A stretch of 64,000 nucleotides of DNA from Candidatus Eisenbergiella merdigallinarum (lineage in GTDB: Bacteria > Bacillota > Clostridia > Lachnospirales > Lachnospiraceae), in assembly GCA_019119355.1 (NCBI GenBank), contig DWXE01000043.1, forward strand, positions 62,001 through 126,000. Reading direction: 5' to 3'. This document shows, one piece after another, positions 51,026-60,285 of this stretch. The stretch's first letter is position 1. Every line of letters starts with the position of its first letter. The notes under the pieces were generated by a model. That model made no database searches, was not told where the DNA came from, and worked only from the letters and a program-made list of their open reading frames with translations. Position numbers and translations under genes: made by a program.

Positions 51026-52627
51026 TCAGGGCAGCGCTTCCTCCCACAGGGGAAAGGTGAGCAAAAATTCCGTCTTTTTCCCCGCGGAAGGAGTCTTTTC
51101 CAGGCGGATCTCCCCGCCGTGGAGGCGGACGATTTCCCTGACGATGGAAAGCCCCAGGCCGGAGCCGTGCTCTTTTCCTCTGGAAACGTCGCCGGTGACG
51201 AAGGGGGAGAAAAGGCTGTCCTGCAGCTCAGGCGGAATCCCCCTGCCGTCGTCCCCGATGCGCAGCGCAGCACGGTTCTCCTCCCGTCCGGCTTCCACGA
51301 AGAGGGTCGTTCCCTCCGGATTGTATTTCAGCGCGTTGTTCACCAGGTTGTCCAAAACCCGGCCGAACAGCTCCTGATCCAGACCGCACCAGACCGGTTC
51401 CGCCGGGATGGACGCTTTCAGGAAATAGCCGCGCAGCTCCAGCTCCTGATATCTGCCGGCGAAATAATCTCGCACCTCGCCGCACAGGTCCGACCGCTCC
51501 GTTTTCACCCGCATTCCGGGATGCTCCAGCCTGCTGTACTCGTGGAAGGACTGCAGCAGATCCCCCAGCCGGACGGCCCGCTTCGCGATCACGTCCAGGT
51601 AATTCTGCCGCTGCGCCTCCGGCACCATGCCGTCCCGCAGGGCGCAGGCATAGCCGGAAATGACCGTAACCGGCGTCTTCAAATCGTGGGAAAGATCCGC
51701 GAACAGGCGCCGCTTTTCCCGGTCCAGGCGCTGCCGCTCCCGCTCGCTCTCCTCCAGCTGCCGTTCCAGCTCCAGGAAATTCCGGGCGATCTGGGAAAAT
51801 TCTTCCGGCCCCCGGTAGGTCTCCAGCTCCCCGCGGCTTCCCTCCGGAAAGGAGAGGATGGCCTCGTTGAGCGGCTGCAGCAGCTTTTTCGTCCGCCTGT
51901 CCAGCCACCGGATGCAAACCAGCGCGGCCGCCAGATAGACCGGGATGAAGACCCATTTCAGCACGCCGAAGGCCGCATAAGCTTCCCGGTATTCCCGTGC
52001 TCCGGTTTGCTGCATCCAGAACACCATGCGCCGCTCTTCCCCGTTTTCGTCCGTCCAGTCATGCTTCCAGATCCTGCGCCCGCTCCCGTCCCGGCCTCTG
52101 AGGTATCCGATCTCCCGTTCCGAAAAGGAGGAGCAATCCGGAAACAGCGTCCCCGACAGCCGCTTCCCCGCTTCATCCAGCAGCATATATCCGGTGATGG
52201 AAGGCTCCCCGCCCTCCCGGACGTCCGCTTCCGCGATCAGCCAGAAGCCGTTTTCGGATTCCTCCGGAAGCTTCGCCGCATAATAGCGGCGGCCGGAGCG
52301 AAAATCCGGGATAAAATCCGTCCCGGCAAACTTCTCGTTCCAGCCGCCTTCTTCAAACATACACCTTCCGTCCGAATCGAAGATGACCGCTCCGGATCCC
52401 CTTCCCAGATAACGCTCCGCATTCAGGTTCCGATACGCCCCGTCCCGGGCGCTTTCGGCCCGCCGGATCAACCCTTCCGGATCGGTCACGGGGGCCAGGT
52501 GGCGCTGCCAGGCCGTAAAACCCAGATACAGCAGCGACATCACCGCCAGATTCAGCGCCGTAAAAAATACGTAATTGGACGCCAGAAAACGAAACAGGCT
52601 TCTCTTTTTGTGCACGTTATTCTCCAT
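51026..52627 (-). CDS. Sensor histidine kinase
   Basis: This 533-aa membrane kinase has a first membrane helix (about 12-35), an extracytoplasmic sensor region (about 36-225) and a second helix (VFIPVYLAAALVCIRWLD). A HAMP-like linker, HisKA with phosphorylated His in FADLSHDLKTPVTVISGYAC, and an ATPase domain (LVNNALKYNPEGTTLFVEAG, IGDDGRGIPPELQDSLF, GSGLGLSIVREIVRLHGGEI) follow. It overlaps its regulator gene by 11 bp. The sensor region has no recognisable fold. Confidence 0.94.
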   Translation of the reverse strand: MENNVHKKRSLFRFLASNYVFFTALNLAVMSLLYLGFTAWQRHLAPVTDPEGLIRRAESARDGAYRNLNAERYLGRGSGAVIFDSDGRCMFEEGGWNEKFAGTDFIPDFRSGRRYYAAKLPEESENGFWLIAEADVREGGEPSITGYMLLDEAGKRLSGTLFPDCSSFSEREIGYLRGRDGSGRRIWKHDWTDENGEERRMVFWMQQTGAREYREAYAAFGVLKWVFIPVYLAAALVCIRWLDRRTKKLLQPLNEAILSFPEGSRGELETYRGPEEFSQIARNFLELERQLEESERERQRLDREKRRLFADLSHDLKTPVTVISGYACALRDGMVPEAQRQNYLDVIAKRAVRLGDLLQSFHEYSRLEHPGMRVKTERSDLCGEVRDYFAGRYQELELRGYFLKASIPAEPVWCGLDQELFGRVLDNLVNNALKYNPEGTTLFVEAGREENRAALRIGDDGRGIPPELQDSLFSPFVTGDVSRGKEHGSGLGLSIVREIVRLHGGEIRLEKTPSAGKKTEFLLTFPLWEEALP

Positions 52628-53321
52628 CTTCCATTTTGTAACCGAGCCCTCTGACCGTGATGATATATCGGGGGTTTTTCGGATCGTCCTCGATCTTCTC
52701 CCGCAGCTTCGAAATATGCACCATCATCGTCTGATCGTCGCTCTCCGTATATTCTCCGTTTATGCTCTCGTAGATCTGCGCCCTGGTGTACACCCGGCCC
52801 GGCGCCTTCATCAGCTTCCATAAAATGCGGTATTCCGTAGGGGTCAGCGGCACCGCCCTGCCGTCTTTGGACAGGCTCATTTCCCCGGGATTCAGGCAGA
52901 GACGGCCCAGCCTGAGCTTTTCCCCGTCGCTTTTGGCGCCCTTTCCGCCGCCCAGCTCATAAAACCGCCGCAGATTGGCCTGGATGCGCGCCACCACTTC
53001 CATGGGGTTGAAGGGCTTGGTCAGATAATCGTCCGCGCCCAGGTTCAGCCCCAGGATCCTGTCGTAATCCTCCCCTCTGGCGGACAGGATCAGGATGGGG
53101 ATATTGCTCACGGCCCGGATCCTGCGGGTCAGCTCGTATCCGTCCATCCGCGGCATCATCACGTCCAGCAGGGCCAGATGCACCTTCTCCCGCCGTACGA
53201 TCCCCAGCGCGTCCGCCCCGTTGTCCGCGGCCAGAACGCGGAACCCGCTGTTTTTCAGGTACAGGCTCAGGAGGGAAACGATATCCTCGTCGTCCTCCGC
53301 GATCAAAATCGTATATTCCAC
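52617..53321 (-). CDS. OmpR-family response regulator
   Basis: This 234-aa regulator has a receiver domain (TILIAEDDEDIVSLLSLYLK, Asp in LALLDVMMPRMDG, Lys in DDYLTKPFNPMEVVARIQAN). A winged helix follows (VPLTPTEYRILWKLMKAPGR, AQIYESINGEYTESDDQTMM, VHISKLREKIEDDPKNPRYI). The relatives are VanR-like. The start is GTG at 53321, since AAAGGGGAG lies about 6 nt upstream; the ATG at 53342 includes that site. It is encoded just before its kinase. Confidence 0.93.
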   Translation of the reverse strand: MEYTILIAEDDEDIVSLLSLYLKNSGFRVLAADNGADALGIVRREKVHLALLDVMMPRMDGYELTRRIRAVSNIPILILSARGEDYDRILGLNLGADDYLTKPFNPMEVVARIQANLRRFYELGGGKGAKSDGEKLRLGRLCLNPGEMSLSKDGRAVPLTPTEYRILWKLMKAPGRVYTRAQIYESINGEYTESDDQTMMVHISKLREKIEDDPKNPRYIITVRGLGYKMEDGE

Positions 53322-53406
53322 CGCGCTCTCCCCTTTCTGCATTTCCGCCGTCCGGCGTCCCGGCCCTCCGTGCAGGCCGTCATCCGGCCCCCGGGCAGGC
53401 CCGCCG

Positions 53407-54699
53407 TCAATCCGCGCAGGCGCCGTCCCCGGCCTTCACCGTCAGCCCGCACATGGACAGCACGAATTCCACGAACATGGCGTTGGACCAGGAGAACCAC
53501 TCCCGGGTAAACCGGTCCGGATCGTCCTTGTGGAATCCCTCGTGCACCAGATTGGTGCCCGCGTCCGTGCGCTCGAAGTAATCCAGCAGCCGCTCCTTTT
53601 CCTGCGCGTCGGCGCTGGTCATTCCCTGGATGGACAGGGCGATGTGCCAGATGTAATCTTCCGGCGTATGAGGGCTCCCGATCCCTTTTGCAACTTTTCC
53701 TTCATAATAGTAAGGATTTGCATCGGAAAGCATCATCCTTCTGGTGTTGAGATAGGTCTGATCGGTATTCTTACAGTAATGGAAGTAGGGCATGGACAAA
53801 AGGCTGGGCACGTTGGCGTCGTCCATGATATGGCGGTTGCCCCTGCCGTCCACCTCGTAGACGTAGACCCTGCCGTACTCTTCTGTTTCCATGGTCCCGA
53901 AGGTCTCGATCCCGTTCTGAATCTGTTCTCTGAGCTCTTTTGCCTCCGCGAGGAACGCGTCCTCCTGATAGAACGTCTCCAGAATTTCCGCCAGGTAATC
54001 CAGCACCACCACGGCAAACATGTTGGACGGCACCAGATAACCGTACACGCATCTGTCGTCGCTGGGCCGGAATCCCGACCAGGTCATCCCCGTGAAGGAG
54101 ACAGGATTCCCCTTTCCGCCGCAGGGAAGGGTGTCCGTTTCCACGCAGTCCAGGCGTTCGAAGGTATAGGGGGACTGCTCCCCGTGACGCTGCTCCGTCT
54201 TCCACAGCTCTACGATGGCCCTGGCCGCCTGCAGAAACAGCCCGTCGAACTGCGCCGTCCTGCCGGTATTCTTCCAGTAAAGATAAGCCAACTGAACCGG
54301 ATAGCACAGGGAGTCGATCTCGTACTTCCTCTCCCAGATATCCGCTTTCATTTCCGTCAGATCCTTCTGATGGCCCGCGCCGTTTTCCTCCTCGTTGAAG
54401 GCGTTGGCATAAGGATCCCGCAGGATGCACTGAAACTGTTTCTTCATCACCCCTTCGATGATCCCGGCCACCCGTTCGTTTTCCGAGGCCACGAGCAGAT
54501 ACGGCCTCAGCTGGTTGGTGCTGTCCCGAAGCCACATGGCCGGGATATCCCCGGTGAGCATGAAAGCCGTGCCGTCTTCGGGGTGCAGATGCACCGTCTT
54601 CTCCAGCGTGTCCTGATAGCAGTTTTCGAACATGGCCACGATTTTGGGCCTGTGGGCCATCTTCTCCTTCACCAGCTGCAATACCTGTTTTTCCGTCAT
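53407..54699 (-). CDS. GH125 family exo-alpha-1,6-mannosidase
   Basis: This 430-aa (alpha/alpha)6-barrel hydrolase has the GH125 marks TGDIPAMWLRDSTNQLRPYL, LTEMKADIWERKYEIDSLCY, TGMTWSGFRPSDDRCVYGYL and TREWFSWSNAMFVEFVLSM. It should remove alpha-1,6-mannose from non-reducing ends of N-glycan or mannan fragments. No signal peptide, so cytoplasmic. GGAGG lies 7 nt before the ATG at 54699, inside the end of the YbaK gene. It complements the GH92 enzyme at 37375-39441. Confidence 0.94.
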   Translation of the reverse strand: MTEKQVLQLVKEKMAHRPKIVAMFENCYQDTLEKTVHLHPEDGTAFMLTGDIPAMWLRDSTNQLRPYLLVASENERVAGIIEGVMKKQFQCILRDPYANAFNEEENGAGHQKDLTEMKADIWERKYEIDSLCYPVQLAYLYWKNTGRTAQFDGLFLQAARAIVELWKTEQRHGEQSPYTFERLDCVETDTLPCGGKGNPVSFTGMTWSGFRPSDDRCVYGYLVPSNMFAVVVLDYLAEILETFYQEDAFLAEAKELREQIQNGIETFGTMETEEYGRVYVYEVDGRGNRHIMDDANVPSLLSMPYFHYCKNTDQTYLNTRRMMLSDANPYYYEGKVAKGIGSPHTPEDYIWHIALSIQGMTSADAQEKERLLDYFERTDAGTNLVHEGFHKDDPDRFTREWFSWSNAMFVEFVLSMCGLTVKAGDGACAD

Positions 54700-55181
54700 T
54701 GTCCTTCCTCCTCCTGCCAGCCTTTGCATACGTCCACCCACGCCCGGGCGCCGGCGCAGCGCTCCAGTTCTTCGGGCGTCAGCTCCACGGCGCTGTTATC
54801 GCTGCCGCAGGCCGGAAATACCGTTTCAAACCTCTTTAAGGAAACATCCAGATAGACCGGGATCCCTTCGTTGATCCCGAAGGGGCATACGCCGCCCACT
54901 CCGTGTCCCACCGCCGGCTCCACCTCTTCGAAGGAGAGCATTCTGGCCTTTTTCCCGAACTGATGGCGGTATCTGGCGTTATCGATTTTGGCGTCGCCCG
55001 CCGTCACCAGCAAAATCACCTGATCCTCCAGCCAGAGGGACAGGGTTTTCGCAATCCGCTTTCCTTCCACTCCAACCGCCAGAGCAGCCAGCTCCACCGT
55101 GGCGGAGGAAACCGGAAATTCCCGGATGCGGCCCTGCATCCCCAACGCTTCCAGATGCGCCCGCGCTCTTTGAATCGACAT
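54696..55181 (-). CDS. YbaK/EbsC family protein (aminoacyl-tRNA deacylase-like)
   Basis: This 161-aa protein belongs to the YbaK/ProX superfamily (EFPVSSATVELAALAVGVEG, IAKTLSLWLEDQVILLVTAG, GVGGVCPFGINEGIPVYLDV). Relatives clear mischarged tRNA such as Cys-tRNA(Pro), with a conserved Lys in the active pocket (here in KRIAKTLSLW). AGGAAGG lies about 12 nt upstream of the ATG at 55181. It overlaps the GH125 start by 4 bp and follows folT by 17 bp. Confidence 0.9.
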   Translation of the reverse strand: MSIQRARAHLEALGMQGRIREFPVSSATVELAALAVGVEGKRIAKTLSLWLEDQVILLVTAGDAKIDNARYRHQFGKKARMLSFEEVEPAVGHGVGGVCPFGINEGIPVYLDVSLKRFETVFPACGSDNSAVELTPEELERCAGARAWVDVCKGWQEEEGQ

Positions 55182-55198
55182 CTTACACAAAGTCCTTC

Positions 55199-55774
55199 CT
55201 ATGCTTTCTTTTTTTGCGGCCCAAAACTTCGGATGAGCCGGAATACTCCCGCTGTTTCCAGCACCTTCAGCGTCAGATAGAGAAGCAGCGAATTGACGGG
55301 CCACATGACCATGTTTTTCACGAAACGGGCCGGCGCCATAACGAAAAACCCGTTCCCGTACACCTGGGAGAGCCAGAGCGTCCCCAGCCCCACGTTGATG
55401 GCCAGCGCCACGATGAGCTTCGCCGTCAGGATCCTCCAGAGCCGCACGGGCCTTTTATAGAAAAAGCACCCGTACACCAGCCCCGCCAGAAAGGAATTCA
55501 GGGTGAGCCCCGGAATCCAGGCGCCGGTGGGGTGGACGATCAGCTTTAAGATGTCCATCATGCCCGAAAAGACGCAGCCCACCGCGGGGCCGAACAAAAA
55601 GTCCACCACCTCGTTGGGCAGGCCGGAGAAGCCGATCTTGATGTAGTCCCCCAGCTGAATGGAAAAGGATCCCAGAATGAACGCCAGAGCCGCAAAAAGG
55701 CCGCACGCCGTGATGGTGCGGACATTTTTGAACTCCCGCGCGGAATCCGAGAAAAAGGTTGCTGCTTTCTTCAT
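55199..55774 (-). CDS. folT: Folate ECF transporter S component (FolT)
   Basis: This 191-aa membrane protein has about five to six segments and the folate S-component pattern (VRTITACGLFAALAFILGSF, GFSGLPNEVVDFLFGPAVGC, KLIVHPTGAWIPGLTLNSFL). It captures folates for the shared ECF module. Identification is strengthened by the THF riboswitch 60 bp upstream. GAAGGAGGTATTCC gives a strong site before the ATG at 55774. YbaK and GH125 genes follow on the same strand and may share the transcript. Confidence 0.93.
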   Translation of the reverse strand: MKKAATFFSDSAREFKNVRTITACGLFAALAFILGSFSIQLGDYIKIGFSGLPNEVVDFLFGPAVGCVFSGMMDILKLIVHPTGAWIPGLTLNSFLAGLVYGCFFYKRPVRLWRILTAKLIVALAINVGLGTLWLSQVYGNGFFVMAPARFVKNMVMWPVNSLLLYLTLKVLETAGVFRLIRSFGPQKKKA

Positions 55775-55835
55775 GGAATACCTCCTTCTACAGACATCCG
55801 GCCGCAAAAGGAGACGATGATTCCTATCTTCTGCT

Positions 55836-55935
55836 GCAGCGAGATGCGGTCCCCATACCGCAAGCGCGAAGCGCTTTTCGTCCCGCCGGCAACTCTCTGT
55901 CCGAAGGGCACTTAACGCATGAAGACCTACTCTGC
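55836..55935 (-). ncRNA. THF (tetrahydrofolate) riboswitch
   Basis: Read on the minus strand, the 100 nt match the class I THF aptamer. P1 ends pair (GCAG/CTGC) and the conserved AGTAG and GCGTTAAGTG follow. GGTCTTCAT pairs with ATGGGGACC (P2) and CCC/GGG closes P3 before GACGAA. The element ends GCATCTCGCTGC. The CTCCTT at 55807-55812 could pair with the AAGGAG of the folT ribosome-binding site, which suggests translational control (inference). A TATAAT-like stretch lies just upstream. Confidence 0.92.
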
Positions 55936-56032
55936 AATGTAATATAATATGACCTCACTATTATAACAGCGGCCCGCCCAAACCGCAAGGGCCAGTCCGC
56001 GTACAGGCCGCGCGCGGTCCGGCCGCGGGCCT

Positions 56033-57796
56033 CTACTGCGCGAACTGGCTGTTGTAGAGCTGCGCGTAAAATCCGTCCTGCGCCAGCAGCTGATCGTGCC
56101 TGCCCTGCTCGATGATCTTCCCGTCCTTCATCACCAGGATGCAGTCCGCCTCCCGGATGGTGGACAGGCGATGGGCCACGATGAAGCTGGTCCGCCCCTC
56201 CATCAGCCTGGCGAAAGCGTTCTGGATCTTCAGCTCCGTCCGGGTGTCGATGGAGGAGGTGGCCTCGTCCAGAATCAGCATGGGCGGGCTACACAGCATG
56301 ACCCTGGAAATGCACAGGAGCTGTTTCTGGCCCTGGGAAAGGCTGCCCCCGTCCTCCCCGATGACGGTATCGTAACCGTTGGGCAGTCGCCGGATGAAGC
56401 TGTGAGCGTGGCAGGCTTTGGCCGCCGCCTCCACCTCCTCCTGCGTAGCGTCCGGTTTCCCCACGGCGATGTTGTCCCGGATGGTGCCGCAGCGCAGCCA
56501 GGTCTCCTGCAACACCATGCCGTAACCCGCCCGCAGGCTCTCCCTGGTGAGGCGGCGGATATCGGTGCCCTCCACCCGGATCTCTCCCCCGCATACGTCG
56601 TAAAAGCGCATGAGCAGGTTGATCACCGTAGTTTTACCGCAGCCGGTGGGGCCCACGATGGCGATCCGCTGGCCGGGGCGGACGGACAGGTTCAGGTTTT
56701 CGATCAGGCGCTGATCGGGCGCATAGGAAAAGGATACGTCCTTCAGCTCCACCTCTCCCTTCACATCCCGCAAAACCCTGGCGTCCGCCGGTTCCGGGAC
56801 CTGGGGCTCCTCTTCGATCAGCTCGAAGACCCGGCCCGCGCAGGCGATGGCGTTCTGGAGCTCCGTCACCACCCCGGAGATCTCGTTGAACGGTTTGGTG
56901 TACTGGTTGGCGTAGCTCAGAAAGCTGGTCAACTGCCCCACGCTCAGATGGCCGGAAAGGGCGGCAAACGCCCCGGCGATCCCCACTCCGGTATACACCA
57001 GGCTGTTGACGAACCTGGTGGCCGGATTGGTGATGGAGGAGAAGAAAATGGCCTGCAGGGAGTATTTCTGCAGCCGTTCATTGATCCCGTCGAACCGCTC
57101 CAGCGCCTCCTTTTCCTGTCCGAAGGCCTGCACCACCTTCTGGTTGCCGATCATCTCGTCGATCAGGGCCGTCTGCTCCCCGCGGGCTTCGGACTGCCTG
57201 CGGAACATCTGAAACGTCCGCTTCGCGATAAAGGAGGCCACCAGCAGGGAGACCGGCGTGACGAACAGCACCACCATGGTGATCCCCACGTTGACGCTGA
57301 GCATGAAGCCCAGGGTTCCGAAGATGGTGATCACGCCGGTGAACAGCTGGGTGAAGCCCATCAAAAGCCCGTCCGAAAACTGATCCACATCTGCGATGAC
57401 CCGGCTGACGATCTCGCCGTGGGCGTGCCCGTCGATGTATTTCAGGGGGAGGATTTCGATTTTGGCGAAAGCCTCGTTGCGGATATCCCGGACGATCTGG
57501 TAGGTCATCTTATTGTTGCAGACGTTCATCACCCACTGGGCCAGAGCGGTCACCGCGATGAGAACGCCCATCTTTTTCAGGACGGAAAAGATCCCCGCGA
57601 AATCCACCCGGCCCGGGCCCAGCAGGCAGTCCACGCCGTCCCCGATGAGCAGGGGGAGGTACAGGGTGGAAGCCACGGTGACCGCCGCCAGCACTGCGGA
57701 CAGCCCCAGATAAAACCAGTAGCGCCTCATGTAGCGCAGCACCTTTTTCAGGATTTCGATCTGTCTGGCATCCAGCTTTTTCGCCGTTTTGGCCAT
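56033..57796 (-). CDS. ABC exporter subunit with canonical ATP site residues (TM288-like)
   Basis: This 587-aa half-transporter has six N-terminal membrane segments (about 30-320) and a nucleotide-binding domain. Walker A is GPTGCGKTTVIN, the signature is LSQGQKQLL, Walker B is MLILDEATSSID with the catalytic Glu, and the switch His is in FIVAHRLSTI. The LSQGQ signature is typical of the TM288-type partner. Its ATG overlaps the stop of the preceding subunit. Substrate unknown; relatives export drugs, lipids or peptides. Confidence 0.94.
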   Translation of the reverse strand: MAKTAKKLDARQIEILKKVLRYMRRYWFYLGLSAVLAAVTVASTLYLPLLIGDGVDCLLGPGRVDFAGIFSVLKKMGVLIAVTALAQWVMNVCNNKMTYQIVRDIRNEAFAKIEILPLKYIDGHAHGEIVSRVIADVDQFSDGLLMGFTQLFTGVITIFGTLGFMLSVNVGITMVVLFVTPVSLLVASFIAKRTFQMFRRQSEARGEQTALIDEMIGNQKVVQAFGQEKEALERFDGINERLQKYSLQAIFFSSITNPATRFVNSLVYTGVGIAGAFAALSGHLSVGQLTSFLSYANQYTKPFNEISGVVTELQNAIACAGRVFELIEEEPQVPEPADARVLRDVKGEVELKDVSFSYAPDQRLIENLNLSVRPGQRIAIVGPTGCGKTTVINLLMRFYDVCGGEIRVEGTDIRRLTRESLRAGYGMVLQETWLRCGTIRDNIAVGKPDATQEEVEAAAKACHAHSFIRRLPNGYDTVIGEDGGSLSQGQKQLLCISRVMLCSPPMLILDEATSSIDTRTELKIQNAFARLMEGRTSFIVAHRLSTIREADCILVMKDGKIIEQGRHDQLLAQDGFYAQLYNSQFAQ

Positions 57797-57797
57797 C

Positions 57798-59537
57798 TCA
57801 CTTCTCCCCCTTTCCCGATTGCTTCCTGAATTGCGAATCGTAAATTTCCTGATACACGGGGCAGCTTTCCAGCAGCTGTTCATGGGTACCCATTCCGGCC
57901 ACTTCCCCGTCGTCCAGCACCACGATCCGGTCCGCGTGCATGATGGAGGACGTCCGCTGGGAAACGATGAACGTGACGGGCTTCTCCTTCATTCCGGCGA
58001 TGGCCCGGCGCAGGGCCGCGTCCGTGGCGAAGTCCAGCGCCGACGCGCTGTCGTCCAGGATGAGCACCTCCGGCCTGCGGATCAGGGCCCGTGCGATGGT
58101 CAGGCGCTGGCGCTGGCCGCCGGAAAGATTTTTCCCGCCCTGGGACACCGGGGCGGACAGCCCGCCCTCCTTCTTCTCCACGAATTCCCTGGCCTGGGCC
58201 ACGGTCAGGGCCTCCCACATCTCCTCTTCGGTGGCGTCCGGCTTTCCCCAGCGCAGGTTATCCGCGATGGTGTCCGCAAACAGCACCGCCTTCTGGGGCA
58301 CGATGCCGATCTTTTGGCGGAGCGCTTCCGGCGCGTAGTCCTTCACGTTTTTCCCGTCGTAGAGCACCGCCCCCCTGGTGGCGTCGTAGAAGCGGGGGAT
58401 CAGGTTCACCAGGCTGGTTTTCCCGGAACCGGTGCCGCCGATGATGCCCACGGTCTCTCCGGTGGATGCCCGGAAGCTGACGTCCGTCAAAGATTCGTTG
58501 CCCGCGCCGGCGTAGGTCAGCCCCACCCCCTGGAATTCCACGCAGTGGGACGCTTCCCCTCCCTGTTCCGGGGAATATTCCCCGGGGATCAGGCTGTTTT
58601 GCACCTCGAACACGCTCTGGATCCGGTTACCGCAGGCGATGGCTTTGGTCACCGTGATGATCAGGTTCGCCAGCTTCACCAGCTCCACCAGGATCTGCGA
58701 CATGTAGTTGACCAGCGCCACCACCGCGCCCTGGGTGATGGCCCCGCTCTCCACCCGCACGGCCCCGCTGTAGAGCAGCGCCACGATGGCGCCGTTTACG
58801 ATCACATAGGTGATGGGGTTCATCAGGCCGGAAATGCGCCCCACGAACTTCTGCAGCCCGGTGAGCCTCTCGTTCTCCGCCTGAAAACGCGCCTTCTCCT
58901 CCCGCTCCTTGTTGAAGGCCCGGATGACCCGGACGCCGGACAGATTTTCCCGCGTCAGCCGCAGCACCCCGTCCAGCGCCGACTGCACCTTTTTATACAA
59001 CGGCATGGTCCAGAGCATGATGCCGAACACCACGACGGACAGCAGAGGGATGGCCACCACGAAGATCCATGCCGAAGGAGCGTCCACCGTAAAGGCCATG
59101 ATCATTGCCCCGAACACGATGAAGGGGGAGCGCAAAAACAGCCGCAGCACCAGATTGACGCCGGACTGCACCTGATTGATGTCGCTGGTCATCCGGGTGA
59201 TCAGCGTGGAGGTGCCCACGGTGTCCATCTCCGTATAGGACAGCCCCTGAATATGGGAAAAGAGGGCGTGGCGCAGGCGGGTGGAAAATCCCGTGGCCGC
59301 CCTGGCCGCGAAAAACTGGGCGGTGATGGAGCAGACCAGCCCGATGATTCCCAGCGCGATCAAAAGCAGGCACATCTGGACGATGTATCCCCGGTCCCCC
59401 CGCGCGATCCCCGTATCGATGACCGCCGCCATCACCAGCGGCACGAACAGCTCGAACAGGGCCTCCAGCATCTTGAACAGGGGCGCCAGAACCGTTTCCT
59501 TTTCGTATCCCTTCAAATAGACCAAAAGCTTTTTCAC
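57798..59537 (-). CDS. ABC exporter subunit with degenerate ATP site (TM287-like)
   Basis: This 579-aa half-transporter has six membrane segments and a nucleotide-binding domain. Walker A is GGTGSGKTSLVN and the signature LSGGQRQRL. Walker B reads VLILDDSASALD with Asp replacing the catalytic Glu, and the switch His is Gln in FIVSQRTSSI. That is the asymmetric pattern of heterodimeric exporters such as TM287/288. It overlaps the HAD gene stop by 4 bp and pairs with the canonical subunit at 56033-57796. Confidence 0.94.
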   Translation of the reverse strand: MKKLLVYLKGYEKETVLAPLFKMLEALFELFVPLVMAAVIDTGIARGDRGYIVQMCLLLIALGIIGLVCSITAQFFAARAATGFSTRLRHALFSHIQGLSYTEMDTVGTSTLITRMTSDINQVQSGVNLVLRLFLRSPFIVFGAMIMAFTVDAPSAWIFVVAIPLLSVVVFGIMLWTMPLYKKVQSALDGVLRLTRENLSGVRVIRAFNKEREEKARFQAENERLTGLQKFVGRISGLMNPITYVIVNGAIVALLYSGAVRVESGAITQGAVVALVNYMSQILVELVKLANLIITVTKAIACGNRIQSVFEVQNSLIPGEYSPEQGGEASHCVEFQGVGLTYAGAGNESLTDVSFRASTGETVGIIGGTGSGKTSLVNLIPRFYDATRGAVLYDGKNVKDYAPEALRQKIGIVPQKAVLFADTIADNLRWGKPDATEEEMWEALTVAQAREFVEKKEGGLSAPVSQGGKNLSGGQRQRLTIARALIRRPEVLILDDSASALDFATDAALRRAIAGMKEKPVTFIVSQRTSSIMHADRIVVLDDGEVAGMGTHEQLLESCPVYQEIYDSQFRKQSGKGEK

Positions 59538-60235
59538 AGTCGTTCTCCTTCTCCCAGCAGTTCCTTTAATTCCGTCAGGCTGCGGATCTCATAGTCCGGG
59601 CGGGCGCCGGTTCCGTTTTCCTTTCCCTCCGGGTTGAACCAGCAGGCGTCCAGCCCGGCCAGGTTGGCCCCCAGGATATCGGAGGTCAGAGAATCCCCCA
59701 CCAGAAGCACCTGGGACGGAGCCAGATCCCCTCCGATTTTCTGAAAGCACCGGTCGAAAAACTCCTTTTTTGGCTTCTGATATCCGATCTCCTCGGATAT
59801 GAACAGATCCGTCATGTACCGTTCGATGTCCGCCATGCGCAGGCGGTTCCTCTGCACCGCGGCGAACCCGTTGGTCACTACATAGAGGGGATACCGGGCC
59901 GCCAGGAATTCCAGCACCTCCCTGGCGCAGGGGATGAGTTCATGCCCCTCAGCCAGAAACCGCTCGTAATCCTTTTCCGCCGCCAGGCCGTCCCCCGAAA
60001 AGCCGATCTTTTCGAAGGTCAGCCCGAACCGGCCCTCCCGGATGCTGTCCTTTTCAATCTCTCCCCGCTCGAAGGCCTTCCAGAGCCCCTCGTTGACGGC
60101 GCTGTAAATCCGGTACTCCCTTTCCGTCACCGCGGCGCCTGCCGCCGCCATGGCCGAAAAAAAGGCGCTCTTCTCCGCCGCGGCAAAATCCAGAAAGGTA
60201 CCGTCCATGTCAAGAAACAACGCTCTGTATTTCAC
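59534..60235 (-). CDS. HAD-family nucleotidase, YjjG-like
   Basis: This 233-aa haloacid-dehalogenase enzyme has motif I FLDMDGTFLDF, motif II VVTNGFAAVQ, a Lys region QKPKKEFFDRCF and motif IV VLLVGDSLTSDILGA. YjjG-type members hydrolyse non-canonical pyrimidine nucleotides. The GTG at 60235 has GGGAGG 5 nt upstream; an ATG at 60256 is the alternative. It overlaps the ABC exporter gene start. Confidence 0.9.
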   Translation of the reverse strand: MKYRALFLDMDGTFLDFAAAEKSAFFSAMAAAGAAVTEREYRIYSAVNEGLWKAFERGEIEKDSIREGRFGLTFEKIGFSGDGLAAEKDYERFLAEGHELIPCAREVLEFLAARYPLYVVTNGFAAVQRNRLRMADIERYMTDLFISEEIGYQKPKKEFFDRCFQKIGGDLAPSQVLLVGDSLTSDILGANLAGLDACWFNPEGKENGTGARPDYEIRSLTELKELLGEGERL

Positions 60236-60285
60236 TTCTTCCTCCCGGAATCCCATCCCGTTTTCCAGTCTTTTATCGTCGGTTT

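Noticed and set aside
57789..59594. Long plus-strand open frames opposite the ABC exporters and other GC-rich genes
   Set aside because: They are the antisense shadows of well-identified minus-strand genes with family motifs and ribosome sites; their translations are His/Arg/Gln-rich and show no domain.
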